A stretch of DNA of 28,948 nt from TTA-H9 sp002071415 (GTDB lineage Bacteria; Bacteroidota; Bacteroidia; Bacteroidales; TTA-H9), in assembly GCA_035411425.1 (NCBI GenBank), contig DAONSX010000028.1, forward strand, positions 1-28,948, in the 5' to 3' direction. Position 1 is the stretch's first letter. Each line of letters begins with the position of its first letter. The translations under genes and the position numbers were made by a program. Below the pieces are notes generated by a model, which saw only the letters and a list, made by a program, of their open reading frames with translations, was not told the DNA's origin and searched no databases. Below are positions 1 through 9,113 of the stretch, in pieces.

Positions 1-255
1 TTTTTAATGCGAAAGTCTTATCTCTTCCGCTATGTTGTACTTTGTTCTAAATATTCATAATATATTTATAATTGCTCATTATAAGCCATTTTTGAAAAAA
101 GAATTATGAGATTTATAGAAAAAATTTAGCATGAATTGGCTGAATTGGATAGTTTGAGCTGTTTGTCAGAGAACAATAAGATAGGTGGAGAAAGAATTCC
201 GACCGAAATAAGGAAAAAATTTTGAAATTAGCGCCAATAAATTATCCTAATCATT
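1..255. other. AT-rich leader region, no gene seen
   Basis: No credible open frame is seen in this stretch upstream of the GH109-like gene. I found no exact TAnnTTTG element close to the start codon. Near-matches such as TACTTTG around position 45 have the wrong internal spacing. The promoter of the next gene is therefore unassigned. Confidence 0.4.
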
Positions 256-1638
256 ATGAGTAAGAGCAATCGCAGAGATTTTATCAAGATTACCATGGGA
301 GGACTTGCTGCTGCAGGGCTTCTTAAGCATTCAGGGGGTTTAAGGTCAAAACCCATTCTTATGCAGGTTCCAGAAAGGAAGGGAAGCACGGTAATGGGTA
401 TGACGAGTAAGGCCTTACCAACTGTAAGAATCGGTGTGATTGGATTAGGTATGCGCGGCAGTGAAGCTGTTACGAGATTATTGCAAGTGGAAGGAACCGA
501 AATCGTTGCATTATGCGATTTATTGCCCGAAAGAGTAGAAATGGCCAAAGAAGTGGTAAGAAAACAAAGAGGCACTGAACCTGTGGGCTTTTTTTCGGGG
601 GAAGAAGAATGGGAAAAACTTTGCCGCCGCGACGATATTGATCTGGTTTATATTTGTACTCCGTGGGAATGGCATACCCCAATGGCCGTCGATGCCATGC
701 GAAACGGAAAACATGCCGCTGTGGAAGTGCCGGCAGCCTTAACCATAGAAGAATGCTGGGAATTGGTTGATACTTCCGAAGCAACACGTCAGCATTGCAT
801 AATGCTCGAAAACTGCTGTTACGATTTTTTCGAACTCAATACCCTTGTAATGGCCCGTAGAGGACTATTTGGAGAGATTATGCACGCCGAGGGAGCCTAT
901 ATTCACGATCTAAGATGGTTGAAATTCGATGAACAAAATGGATACTATCCAATGTGGCGTCTCGAATATAGTAAATTTCATACAGGAAATCCCTATCCTA
1001 CCCATGGACTCGGGCCTATAGCCCAAATCATGGGAATCAATCAGGGCGACTGCATGGAATATCTCACCAGCATGTCGACTAATCAGGTGGGGATGAGTTT
1101 GTATGCAAAAGAAACTTTTGGCCCTGATAGTAAGTTTGCCAAACCGGAATACAGGCTTGGCGATATGAATACGACTCTGATTCGCACAATCAATGGCAAA
1201 ACAATGATGATTCAGCATAATACGACTAGTCCCAGGCCTTACAGTCGTATTCATCTTATTTCGGGGACAAAAGGAATAGCGCAAAAGTATCCCGAAGAAC
1301 GGCTGGCTTTCGAGCCCGAGGCGCATCGCTGGCTCAATGATAAGGAAATGAAAAAAGTAATGGAAGACAATCAACATCCCTTAATCAAACAGATAGGAGA
1401 GAAAGCCAGAAAAGTTGGTGGCCATGGCGGTATGGATTTTATCATGGATTACCGTTTGATTTATTGCCTGCGTAATGGCCTATCTCTCGATGAAACCGTA
1501 TATGATGCTGCGACATGGTCTTCTTTGGTCGAACTTTCCGAAATATCAGTGAAAAATAATGGTCAGCCCGTTGCTATTCCTGATTTTACGCGAGGAGAAT
1601 GGGAACATACACCTCCACTGGGAATCGTTACGCTTTGA
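256..1638 (+). CDS. Gfo/Idh/MocA family oxidoreductase, GH109-like, exported
   Basis: Likely a glycoside hydrolase family 109 type enzyme. Known members use tightly bound NAD+ to cleave alpha-N-acetylgalactosaminides by an oxidation-elimination-reduction mechanism. The 460-residue length fits. Residues 5-25 hold a Tat-like leader (NRRDFIKITMGG followed by an Ala/Gly-rich hydrophobic stretch), so export to the periplasm is inferred. A Rossmann nucleotide-binding motif IGVIGLGMRGSE starts near residue 58. It is followed by CDLLPERV, YICTPWEWHTPMAV and the family signatures NPYPTHGLGP and HGGMDF in the C-terminal half. The ATG at 256 places the twin arginine at residues 6-7, which supports this start. 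It stands alone and converges on the stress-protein gene. Substrate is not proven; a different sugar dehydrogenase role is the alternative. Confidence 0.85.
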   Translation: MSKSNRRDFIKITMGGLAAAGLLKHSGGLRSKPILMQVPERKGSTVMGMTSKALPTVRIGVIGLGMRGSEAVTRLLQVEGTEIVALCDLLPERVEMAKEVVRKQRGTEPVGFFSGEEEWEKLCRRDDIDLVYICTPWEWHTPMAVDAMRNGKHAAVEVPAALTIEECWELVDTSEATRQHCIMLENCCYDFFELNTLVMARRGLFGEIMHAEGAYIHDLRWLKFDEQNGYYPMWRLEYSKFHTGNPYPTHGLGPIAQIMGINQGDCMEYLTSMSTNQVGMSLYAKETFGPDSKFAKPEYRLGDMNTTLIRTINGKTMMIQHNTTSPRPYSRIHLISGTKGIAQKYPEERLAFEPEAHRWLNDKEMKKVMEDNQHPLIKQIGEKARKVGGHGGMDFIMDYRLIYCLRNGLSLDETVYDAATWSSLVELSEISVKNNGQPVAIPDFTRGEWEHTPPLGIVTL

Positions 1639-1658
1639 TTTTTATTGAAATCGTTTTT
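1637..1658 (+). terminator. weak AT-rich hairpin with T-run after the GH109-like gene
   Basis: A 5-bp stem GATTT/AAATC (1637-1641 and 1648-1652) overlaps the stop codon and is followed by G and five T residues. The stem is short and AT-rich, so its terminator role is only possible. It lies where two convergent genes meet. Confidence 0.3.
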
Positions 1659-1691
1659 CTTCGGTGATGGTTTGTTCCCGATTTATTGTCA

Positions 1692-2519
1692 TCACCTTGA
1701 CTCATCTTGAGAAAACATATATGGTGAAACACAAAGTACAGGTAAACCGATCTTACTGCGGATGATTTTTGTCTCGGAAAGGCCAGGCCTGAAATGTAAT
1801 GATTCCTCTTCTTCATCATTCATCAATACAAGCAATCCCGCCTTGTAACGTTTCGCATAATATGCCAATTGATTCGTATAGCTACCTTGAAGTAGATAAG
1901 AAGCAAAAGTACATTCGAGCCCGAAAGAGTTCAGTTTTTCACTAAAACGGTATCTTTCACGTTCGATCTCACTGGCGAACATAACGCTTGAGTGATTTTC
2001 TACAACGATTACCTGCTTCCCAAACCATTGACTCAAATGTGTTAATGCTTTGGCTTTTTTAGCCCATCCACGGAATAGATTCACAGGAAAAAGCATGGGG
2101 GAAAATTTATTGCATACATGCCTTGGGAAAATAATGGATGGTATAGGTGAAGCAGCAACCATGCGCATAATTTTTTCGGGTGTAAATTTTTGCAAACCTG
2201 GTTTCCCTTTCAAGCTAAAAGCAATTAATAAGGCATTACTTTCTCTGGAAATTTTCGAAATCACTTCGTAAACACTTCCTTCACGAATTACAAATTCGAC
2301 ATCGATTTCTCTTCCTCGTGTTAGCTTCTGAGAAAGCCACTCCATCGATTCTTCTATCCATTCACTGTCGAGATTGTTTTCGTGCAGATATGCCCGCGTG
2401 TAATGGTTTACTGCGTGTACCAAAAGCAAATCCTCGTGCAGCAATTCTGCTAAATTTGCTGCCTGAATAGCGGCCTCTAAGCTATTATCGGAAAAATCAA
2501 CAATAATTAGGATGGGCAT
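1692..2519 (-). CDS. tandem universal stress protein (UspA family)
   Basis: A protein of 275 residues with two Usp-like alpha/beta domains. The first begins MPILIIVDFSDNS, the typical Usp beta-1 and loop, and continues with LLLVHAVNH. The second begins near residue 150 (VIVVENHSSVMFA) and ends in a typical strand, LPVLCVSPY. I see no G-x2-G-x9-G(S/T) ATP-binding signature in either half, so it may belong to the non-ATP-binding type. The frame is open back to a TTG at 2537, but the ATG at 2519 places the Usp fold at the extreme N terminus as in most homologues and is preferred. Usp proteins of this tandem form are common in Bacteroidota and accompany anaerobic or starvation stress; its specific job is unknown. 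Confidence 0.8.
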   Translation of the reverse strand: MPILIIVDFSDNSLEAAIQAANLAELLHEDLLLVHAVNHYTRAYLHENNLDSEWIEESMEWLSQKLTRGREIDVEFVIREGSVYEVISKISRESNALLIAFSLKGKPGLQKFTPEKIMRMVAASPIPSIIFPRHVCNKFSPMLFPVNLFRGWAKKAKALTHLSQWFGKQVIVVENHSSVMFASEIERERYRFSEKLNSFGLECTFASYLLQGSYTNQLAYYAKRYKAGLLVLMNDEEEESLHFRPGLSETKIIRSKIGLPVLCVSPYMFSQDESR

Positions 2520-2833
2520 GGCCGTATTTTTTTGCAAGTAACAAAAATTTTTTCTATTGAAGTTATTTCTCAGAAAATATATTTGCTAATTATTTCGAGT
2601 CCTGTATTATCTTATGGTTGAATGAATTAAAAATAAGAGGCATGCATAGCATGGCATCTTTGATATCGGAAATATAATAATTTATCCTTTAGAGTGGGAT
2701 TTCTCTCCTATCGTGAAAATTTGAAAAACCCTTCGAAAACGCAATAAGATGAACCTTAACAAGTGATACATTTTTTAATTTCATTCCTTAATACCAAGGG
2801 TTCATCGGATTTTGTCATTATTCGAGGAAACCT
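2520..2833. other. intergenic region, no feature recognised
   Basis: This 314-bp AT-rich gap separates two genes on the minus strand. I saw no coding frame, tRNA, strong hairpin or exact TAnnTTTG element in it. Confidence 0.4.
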
Positions 2834-3415
2834 TCAATAATTCTCGGTCAATAATTCGAAAAATGCCTGAGGATGATCGCATCCGGGGCAACGCTGAGGA
2901 GCACTTTCTCCTACGTAAACGAAGCCGCACTTACGACAAATCCAGCGGACCTTTTGCTTTTTCTTGAAAACTTCTCCGTTTTCAATATTGGCTAATAACT
3001 TACGGTAGCGTTTTTCATGTTCGATTTCTACTTTAGCAACCGTACGAAATTTCACGGCAATCTGCTTGAACCCTTCTTCCTCGGCAATGCGCGCAAATTC
3101 AGGGTATAATTGCGACCATTCTTCGTATTCGCCGGTGGCTGCTTGTTCGAGGTTTTCCATAGTCGTGCCGATTACACCTGCTGGATAAGAGGCAGTAATC
3201 TCAACCATTCCTCCTTCAAGAAATCTGAAAAACTGCTTGGCATGCGTTTCCTCATTCTCGGCTGTGAGCTCGAAAATGGCTGCAATTTGTTCATACCCTT
3301 CTTCCCTTGCCTTTTTTGCGAAGAAAATATAGCGATTCTTTGCCTGCGATTCTCCCGCAAAGGCCTTTAACAGATTTTGTTCGGTTCGTGTCCCTTTTAT
3401 ACTTTTTGCTTCCAT
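2834..3415 (-). CDS. rbr: rubrerythrin
   Basis: Non-heme diiron peroxidase that detoxifies hydrogen peroxide in anaerobes, taking electrons through its own rubredoxin domain. The length of 193 residues is standard. The N-terminal ferritin-like four-helix domain (about residues 5-145) shows the iron-ligand motifs FAGESQAKNRY (Glu22), ENEETHAKQF and EIEHEKRY. The C-terminal rubredoxin-like domain has Cys160-x2-Cys163 (WICRKCGFVY) and Cys176-x2-Cys179 (CPGC). Both modules are intact. The ATG at 3415 is preceded by a good -7 element about 85 bp upstream. It fits an organism that makes oxygen-sensitive hydrogenase. Confidence 0.95.
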   Translation of the reverse strand: MEAKSIKGTRTEQNLLKAFAGESQAKNRYIFFAKKAREEGYEQIAAIFELTAENEETHAKQFFRFLEGGMVEITASYPAGVIGTTMENLEQAATGEYEEWSQLYPEFARIAEEEGFKQIAVKFRTVAKVEIEHEKRYRKLLANIENGEVFKKKQKVRWICRKCGFVYVGESAPQRCPGCDHPQAFFELLTENY

Positions 3416-3499
3416 AACAAAATGATTATTAAGATGAAGATTGTTTTATTTTTCATTTAAGATTCAAGTTCGAGTCATCGAAATGTTTCAACATAGCTA

Positions 3500-3507
3500 C
3501 AAAGATA
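3500..3507 (-). promoter_or_regulatory. Bacteroidota -7 element upstream of rubrerythrin
   Basis: The minus strand reads TATCTTTG, an exact match to TAnnTTTG. It would give a leader of roughly 80 nt before the rubrerythrin ATG. No clear -33 TTTG is seen at the right distance. Confidence 0.45.
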
Positions 3508-3763
3508 TACTTTTTTATATGTATATGGAAAAATGATAATCAGAAACCCAAATTGAAGTCTTTCATTGTTAGTTTTTATTCGTGATGAATGATAATACCA
3601 TTTCCCTTTCATTCAGAATATCAAGAGAAAGTTTAGTGAAATGGGAATCCATGACTTTGATTTTTCTGGTGAAGCATATATTTTCGAAGATTTATAAAAT
3701 GAGGTCAGTGGTGAGATGTAATAAGAAATCTTTAAGTTATTCAGAATATTTTACGAAAAGTTA

Positions 3764-3771
3764 TACTTTTG
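3764..3771 (+). promoter_or_regulatory. Bacteroidota -7 element upstream of ppdK
   Basis: TACTTTTG is an exact match to TAnnTTTG, about 74 bp before the preferred ATG of PPDK. A clear -33 TTTG is lacking. Confidence 0.5.
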
Positions 3772-3844
3772 CAGGCTTGTTTGAAAAATATTTCATGAAA
3801 TTGAAAATCATTTGAATAATCAACCCAAATAATTGAAACTGAAA

Positions 3845-6724
3845 ATGGCAAAGAAACTCAAAAAACACGTTTACCTATTCGGCAACAAGACAGCCGAAGG
3901 AAGTGCCGAAATGAAAGATTTACTCGGTGGCAAAGGAGCCAACCTTGCAGAGATGAATTTGATAGGAATGCCTGTGCCACCTGGCTTTACCATCACGACC
4001 GAGGTTTGTGATGCCTATTATAAATTGGGCCGCGAAGCTGTTATTGAAATGATAAAGGATGAGGTAGAAGCCGGAATCCGCTTTATAGAAAATATTATGG
4101 GCACTCGGTTTGGAGATCCTAACAATCCGTGTTTGGTATCTGTTCGTTCCGGCGCCAAAGCCTCTATGCCCGGCATGATGGATACCATTCTCAACCTTGG
4201 TTTGAATGTTGCCGTAGTGGAAGGTATGATCAAAAAAACCGGGAATCCACGATTTGTATGGGATAGTTATAGACGTTTCGTACAGATGTATGGAGACGTC
4301 GTTTTGGGCATGAAACCCGCTTCGAAACAAGATGTGGATCCTTTCGAGGAAATTATCGAAGAATTAAAGGAAGAACGCGGCCTACATTTTGACAATGAAT
4401 TGACTACCGAAGATTTGAAAGAATTAGTGTTTCGATTTAAAAAGGCTGTAAGAGAACGTACAGGGAAAGATTTTCCCGAAAATCCATGGGATCAGCTCTG
4501 GGGTGCCATCATGGCAGTTTTTGATTCGTGGATGAACGATCGTGCTATCTTGTATCGTCAGTTGAACAATATCCCTGATGATTGGGGAACGGCAGTTACT
4601 GTACAGGCAATGGTATTTGGCAACATGGGCGAAACTTCTGCTACAGGAGTGGCTTTTACGCGTGATGCTGCCACAGGGGAAAAAATATTCAATGGGGAAT
4701 ATCTTATCAATGCTCAAGGTGAGGATGTAGTAGCCGGAATCCGTACCCCTCAACAAATTTCTCTCGAAGGTTCTAGAAGATGGGCTGCCTTAGCTGGCAT
4801 TTCGGAAGAAGAACGACGCTCTAAATACCCTTCGCTCGAAGAAACCATGCCTCATATTTATCAGGAACTTCTCGAAATACAGCAAAAACTCGAACAGCAT
4901 TATCGCGATATGCAAGATATCGAGTTTACAATTCAGGAAGGGCGTTTGTGGATGCTTCAGACCCGTAACGGTAAGCGTACGGGCACTGCTCAGGTAAAGA
5001 TTGCCATAGATATGCTCCATGAAGGAATGATAGACGAAAAAACCGCTCTCTTGAGAGTTGAACCCAATAAACTTGACGAACTACTACATCCGGTATTCGA
5101 CAATGAAGCTATTAAGAAAGCAGAAGTCATTGCCAAAGGTTTACCTGCTTCACCGGGAGCAGCGACAGGACGTATTGTATTTCAGGCCGATGAAGCTGAG
5201 CACTGGGCAGCTAGAGGCGAGAAGGTGATTTTAGTGCGTATAGAGACTTCGCCCGAGGATTTGCGTGGAATGAATGCGGCCGAGGGAATACTCACTTCTC
5301 GTGGAGGCATGACTTCTCATGCTGCCGTAGTTGCACGCGGAATGGGCAAATGTTGTGTATCGGGAGCAGGTTCTCTTAAAATTGATTATAAACAAAAAAC
5401 TATCCAAACCAATGGAATGACGTTCAAGGAAGGCGACTGGATTTCATTGAATGGAAGCACAGGTGAAGTTTATAAAGGAAAAATTGCTACCCGTGATCCT
5501 GAACTCAGTGGTGACTTTGGTGAACTAATGCGTTTGACTGATAAATATTCACGCATGTACGTCAGAACCAATGCTGATACTCCAAACGATGCCAGAGTAG
5601 CCCGTAACTTTGGTGCGAGAGGAATTGGCCTGTGTCGCACCGAACATATGTTTTTTGGAGGCGAAAAGATCAAGGCCATGCGCGAAATGATCTTAGCCGA
5701 TGACGAAGCCGGCCGCCGGAAAGCCCTCGATAAACTTCTTCCCATGCAACGCGAAGATTTCGAAGGCATCTTCGAAGCCATGCACGATTTACCAGTTACT
5801 ATCCGTTTGTTAGACCCGCCTTTACATGAGTTCGTCCCTCAAGAAGAAATCAACCAGCGCGAAATGGCAAAAGAAATGGGACTTACTCTCGAACATATCA
5901 AGGCAAAGGTCGAAGAACTTCATGAAGTGAATCCTATGTTAGGCCATCGTGGATGCCGCCTGGGCAATACTTACCCCGAAATCTCTGAAACTCAATCCCG
6001 CGCAATTATCGAAGCTGCATTGAACCTTAAAAAAAGAGGAATAAAGGCAAGGCCTGAAATCATGATTCCGCTTACAGGTACACTTAAGGAAATGCAAATC
6101 CAGGAGGATATTGTTCGGTCAACCGCCGAAAAAGTGTTTGTAGAATATAACGACCGAATAGACTATCTGGTAGGAACCATGATAGAAGTTCCACGTGCTA
6201 CCCTCGTTGCCGATCAGATTGCCCAATCAGCCGAATTTTTCTCGTTTGGAACCAACGACCTAACCCAGATGACCTTCGGCTATTCACGTGATGACGCTGG
6301 AAAATTCCTTCCGGTTTATCTAAAAAAAGGAATCCTGAAAAATGATCCTTTTCAAGTCCTCGACCAAGAGGGAGTAGGACAACTTATTCGTATGGGCGTT
6401 CAAAAAGGACGTCAAACACGTGAAAAATTGAAAATCGGAATATGTGGCGAACATGGTGGAGAACCCTCCTCAATCGAATTTTGCAATTCAGTTGATTTCG
6501 ATTATGTAAGCTGCTCGCCCTACCGTGTACCTATTGCCCGCCTTGCTGCTGCTCAGGCTGTCCTGAAACAATCCCCCAAACCCGAATCAGAAGAAGAAAC
6601 ATATAAGAAGGATAAAAAGGGCAAGAAGGATAAAAAGGGCAAGAAGGATAAAAAGGATAAAAAGGACAAAAAAGATAAAAAGAACAAAAAGTCGAAAAAG
6701 GAAAAGAAGAACAAGAAGAAGTGA
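3845..6724 (+). CDS. ppdK: pyruvate, phosphate dikinase with lysine-rich C-terminal tail
   Basis: Catalyses reversible conversion of pyruvate, ATP and phosphate to PEP, AMP and PPi. In anaerobes it often runs glycolytically as a PPi-linked pyruvate kinase. The protein has 959 residues from the ATG at 3845; the frame also opens at a TTG at 3833. The N-terminal ATP-grasp domain begins LLGGKGANLAEMN and contains SVRSGAKASMPGMMDT. The central swivelling domain carries the phosphohistidine (His492, GGMTSHAAVVARGMG). The PEP-binding barrel has GLCRTEHMFF, GTNDLTQMTFGYSRDDA and the catalytic cysteine Cys867 in CGEHGGEP. All key residues are present. The oddity is residues 920-959, almost pure Lys/Asp/Gly repeats (KKDKKGKKDKKGKKDKKDKK and onwards), which the usual enzyme does not have. 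Confidence 0.96.
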   Translation: MAKKLKKHVYLFGNKTAEGSAEMKDLLGGKGANLAEMNLIGMPVPPGFTITTEVCDAYYKLGREAVIEMIKDEVEAGIRFIENIMGTRFGDPNNPCLVSVRSGAKASMPGMMDTILNLGLNVAVVEGMIKKTGNPRFVWDSYRRFVQMYGDVVLGMKPASKQDVDPFEEIIEELKEERGLHFDNELTTEDLKELVFRFKKAVRERTGKDFPENPWDQLWGAIMAVFDSWMNDRAILYRQLNNIPDDWGTAVTVQAMVFGNMGETSATGVAFTRDAATGEKIFNGEYLINAQGEDVVAGIRTPQQISLEGSRRWAALAGISEEERRSKYPSLEETMPHIYQELLEIQQKLEQHYRDMQDIEFTIQEGRLWMLQTRNGKRTGTAQVKIAIDMLHEGMIDEKTALLRVEPNKLDELLHPVFDNEAIKKAEVIAKGLPASPGAATGRIVFQADEAEHWAARGEKVILVRIETSPEDLRGMNAAEGILTSRGGMTSHAAVVARGMGKCCVSGAGSLKIDYKQKTIQTNGMTFKEGDWISLNGSTGEVYKGKIATRDPELSGDFGELMRLTDKYSRMYVRTNADTPNDARVARNFGARGIGLCRTEHMFFGGEKIKAMREMILADDEAGRRKALDKLLPMQREDFEGIFEAMHDLPVTIRLLDPPLHEFVPQEEINQREMAKEMGLTLEHIKAKVEELHEVNPMLGHRGCRLGNTYPEISETQSRAIIEAALNLKKRGIKARPEIMIPLTGTLKEMQIQEDIVRSTAEKVFVEYNDRIDYLVGTMIEVPRATLVADQIAQSAEFFSFGTNDLTQMTFGYSRDDAGKFLPVYLKKGILKNDPFQVLDQEGVGQLIRMGVQKGRQTREKLKIGICGEHGGEPSSIEFCNSVDFDYVSCSPYRVPIARLAAAQAVLKQSPKPESEEETYKKDKKGKKDKKGKKDKKDKKDKKDKKNKKSKKEKKNKKK
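6605..6658 (+). repeat. 18-bp tandem repeat encoding the PPDK lysine tail
   Basis: Two exact copies of AAGAAGGATAAAAAGGGC (6605-6622, 6623-6640) and a third nearly exact copy (6641-6658) run in frame and encode KKDKKG units. Purine-rich degenerate copies continue to the stop codon. The pattern suggests expansion by slippage. Confidence 0.8.
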
Positions 6725-6751
6725 TCCGATGATCTGAATTTTATATTGTAG

Positions 6752-6797
6752 AGCAGGATGCATAAGGGAATAATTCTATATACATCCTGCTTTTTTA
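6752..6797 (+). terminator. intrinsic terminator of ppdK
   Basis: The inverted repeat AGCAGGATG / CATCCTGCT (6752-6760 and 6783-6791) has nine paired bases and a 22-nt loop that can pair further. It is followed directly by a run of T residues. It lies about 28 bp after the PPDK stop codon. Confidence 0.7.
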
Positions 6798-7245
6798 TAG
6801 AAAATGTATGGGACTGCAGGTGATATTAACATAAGTGTTGCGAGATACAACAGAAAACAAGAGACAAACAGAAAAGGAGAAATTCATTTTATACTTTAAC
6901 TTTTTGCTACCAGTTGTTATCCCTTGGGTCACTTTGCAATTTCAACCCTAAAAAGTGGTAAGAGTCCACATAATAGTGCAGATTCTTATAAGACTTACAA
7001 TAATTCCAACCTTGCACTAAGGTTTTTTTACTCCGTAATCTACACCTCGCACCCAGTTTCCTGTCGTTTCACACCCAATCGCTAAGCCTGCAAAGTCTCT
7101 ATGTATTATATTATATGTTTTCATGCACTCTGTGACCCGCAACACCAATCCCTTATTACAAACTGATGGAAAAATACGGTAAATTTTAATTGGAATAGTT
7201 ATTCGAGAAATAGGGTGGTGGGAAATATAGAAGTTGAAAAAATTG
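6798..7245. other. intergenic region, no feature recognised
   Basis: About 450 bp between the ppdK terminator and the tRNA genes. I saw no coding frame of note and no strong hairpin. An open frame on the minus strand that runs from here into the tRNA is an artefact of the tRNA sequence. Confidence 0.4.
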
Positions 7246-7334
7246 CGGAGAGGGGGGGATTCGAACCCCCGGTCCCTCTTACGTAGGACAACGGTTTTCG
7301 AGACCGCCGCATTCGACCGCTCTGCCACCTCTCC
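7246..7334 (-). tRNA. tRNA-Ser (anticodon CGA)
   Basis: On the minus strand the acceptor stem GGAGAGG pairs with CCTCTCC, and the discriminator is G. The anticodon loop CTCGAAA gives CGA, which reads UCG. A long variable arm typical of serine tRNA precedes the T arm GGGGGTTCGAATCCCCC. CCA is not encoded. Length is 89 nt. Confidence 0.95.
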
Positions 7335-7375
7335 CTTTTATAACAATATTAGTTAGATGCATACATAAAATTCAG

Positions 7376-7464
7376 CGGAGAGAGAGGGATTCGAACCCCC
7401 GGTCCACCTTCCGGCGAACAACGGTTTTCAAGACCGCCGCAATAGACCACTCTGCCATCTCTCC
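7376..7464 (-). tRNA. tRNA-Ser (anticodon TGA)
   Basis: The acceptor stem is GGAGAGA/TCTCTCC on the minus strand. The anticodon loop CTTGAAA gives UGA, which reads UCA. It has a long variable arm, a T loop with GTTCGAATC, and a length of 89 nt without CCA. It sits 41 bp upstream of the CGA isoacceptor and shares its anticodon arm, so the pair probably arose by duplication and is co-transcribed. Confidence 0.95.
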
Positions 7465-7469
7465 AGCGG

Positions 7470-7501
7470 CAAAAGTACAAATTTTTCTTCTCCCATCTCA
7501 A
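7470..7501 (-). promoter_or_regulatory. promoter for the two tRNA-Ser genes
   Basis: The minus strand carries TACTTTTG (7477-7470), an exact -7 element ending 5 bp before the first tRNA. A TTG at 7501-7499 lies 21 bp further upstream, a plausible -33. Transcription would start almost at the tRNA 5' end. Confidence 0.5.
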
Positions 7502-7546
7502 TTTTTATTTTTACGTTTACTCGAATGGTTTGGCACTAAAAATGTG

Positions 7547-7554
7547 TAATTTTG
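7547..7554 (+). promoter_or_regulatory. Bacteroidota -7 element upstream of the GWxTD gene
   Basis: TAATTTTG matches TAnnTTTG and lies 44 bp before the start codon. A TTTG at 7529-7532 is too close to be an ideal -33 element. Confidence 0.4.
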
Positions 7555-7598
7555 TATAAAATAGTATTTTGTTCTATTTTTCCTAAACTGTCCTCGAA

Positions 7599-9080
7599 AT
7601 GAAGAAGTTTTTATACATAGTGTTGCTCTTGATTACGGTTTCTTATTCCACTTTTGCAAAAAAACTACAGGCTAGCCTCAATTATGCTACCTTCTATTCT
7701 CCAGTGGATGGCCCTTATATTGAAACCTATTTTTCAGTCAATGGAAATTCTGTAGTTTTTGCTTGGAATGAAAACGGATTGTTTCGGGCTACTATCGAAA
7801 TAGCTATGATTTTCAGACAAGATGAAAAAATAGTTAATTTCAAGAAATATGAACTACTTAGCCCTGAAATACGCGATACCACTTCAGTAGCAGTTGACTT
7901 TATCGATCAGCAGCGCATACCCCTTCCCGTGGGTAAGTACGATTTTGAACTGAGCATTACCGATAAGAATAATAGAAAAGAGTCTTATGTTCATCATATT
8001 CCTATAGAAATTTATTACAGCGATACCAGCTTGGTTATTTCTGGAATCCAGTTAGTTGAATCATACAATAAAAGTGAAAAAGAGTCGATTCTTAATAAGA
8101 ATGGATATGAGCTTGTTCCTAAGGTAAGTACATTTTTCTCTTCCGATCAGAACAAACTGATTTTTTATGCCGAGATTTACAATGCGGTGGAAATTTTTGG
8201 TGAAGGCCAGAAATTTCTCGTGCGAACTTATATCTCCAATTATGAGTCGGGATTTCATTTCAATCAGTTTAGTAAGGTAAAGAGAATGGATGCCGAAAAT
8301 GTCAATGTAGTGTTCAATGAATTTAATATTACTCGTTTGCCCAGCGGAAATTTCAACTTAGTGATCGAAGCCCGAGATCGGCAAAATCGTTTGGTCAGTA
8401 TTAACACCTTATTCTTTCAAAGGAGCAATCCGGGTTATATTCCCGACTTAACAGATATTGACAGTTTATCGTTGCGTAAATCCTTTGCCTCGCATATTAA
8501 GAACCCTGATACCCTAAGAGAATATATTAAATGCCTGCGCCCCATTGCTGCCGATTATGAAAAATTTTTCATCGACAAGGGAATGAAAGATGCACCCGTG
8601 GAAGTGATGCAGTCTTATTTGTATTCTTTCTGGAAGAATCGTTCGGAAACCGATCCTGAAGGTGCATTTAAGGCCTATCTGGAAGAAGTAGCCAAGGTCC
8701 AGACTTTATTTGGCACTTCTTATCTAAGAGGATATAATACCGATCGTGGTCGTATTTTCTTACAGTATGGCCCGCCCGATGTGATTAACGATTATCCCTT
8801 CGATGCAGGATTAATATCTACGCTATCGGATAATGAAATCAATAAAGACGTTGGCGGGAGCGTTCCTTACCAGATATGGCATTATTACCAAATTAAGGAT
8901 CAGCGCAATAAATTTTTTGTATTTTATAACCCTCATTTGATTCCTAATAATTATCAACTCTTGCACAGTGATGTCAAGGGTGAGATCTATAATCCTGTAT
9001 GGCAAAGTGAGTTACATAGAATTCCGTTTATAAATATCGATGCAGGCAATCCTAGTTCAAATCCAAACCCAAACCAGTAA
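7599..9080 (+). CDS. GWxTD domain-containing protein, exported
   Basis: A secreted or periplasmic protein of 493 residues and unknown function. Residues 1-20 form a signal peptide (MKKFLYIVLLLITVSYSTFA). The middle is beta-rich. The C-terminal part, about residues 320-480, matches the GWxTD domain found in many Bacteroidota and Acidobacteria proteins. It includes the helix with FWKNRSETDPEGAFKAYLEEV and then the core LRGYNTDRGRIFLQYGPPD, where the name motif is GYNTD (residues 378-382), so Tyr replaces Trp. The segment IWHYYQIKDQRNKFFVFY and the final YNPVW complete the domain. It is 33 bp upstream of the glycosyltransferase gene, probably in the same transcript. No enzymatic role can be assigned. 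Confidence 0.85.
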   Translation: MKKFLYIVLLLITVSYSTFAKKLQASLNYATFYSPVDGPYIETYFSVNGNSVVFAWNENGLFRATIEIAMIFRQDEKIVNFKKYELLSPEIRDTTSVAVDFIDQQRIPLPVGKYDFELSITDKNNRKESYVHHIPIEIYYSDTSLVISGIQLVESYNKSEKESILNKNGYELVPKVSTFFSSDQNKLIFYAEIYNAVEIFGEGQKFLVRTYISNYESGFHFNQFSKVKRMDAENVNVVFNEFNITRLPSGNFNLVIEARDRQNRLVSINTLFFQRSNPGYIPDLTDIDSLSLRKSFASHIKNPDTLREYIKCLRPIAADYEKFFIDKGMKDAPVEVMQSYLYSFWKNRSETDPEGAFKAYLEEVAKVQTLFGTSYLRGYNTDRGRIFLQYGPPDVINDYPFDAGLISTLSDNEINKDVGGSVPYQIWHYYQIKDQRNKFFVFYNPHLIPNNYQLLHSDVKGEIYNPVWQSELHRIPFINIDAGNPSSNPNPNQ

Positions 9081-9113
9081 TCGCATGAGAATTTTATCTT
9101 TAATATAAACCTT

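Larger units (their letters stand above)
3416..3844. other. divergent intergenic region between rubrerythrin and ppdK
   Basis: This 429-bp AT-rich region holds the outward-facing promoters for rubrerythrin and PPDK. A 77-codon open frame at 3582-3815 is judged spurious because it contains the ppdK -7 element and resembles nothing known to me. Confidence 0.5.

Noticed and set aside
910..1377. 155-codon open frame antisense to the GH109-like gene
   Set aside because: The plus-strand protein there has clear family motifs; the antisense frame is a shadow.
3582..3815. 77-codon open frame upstream of ppdK
   Set aside because: It resembles no known family, contains the ppdK -7 element near its end, and its composition matches the surrounding AT-rich spacer.
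6605..6720. Short direct repeats that might be a CRISPR-like array
   Set aside because: The units are adjacent without unique spacers and encode the lysine tail in frame.
7017..7328. 103-codon open frame on the minus strand
   Set aside because: Its beginning is translated tRNA-Ser sequence and the rest is unremarkable spacer.
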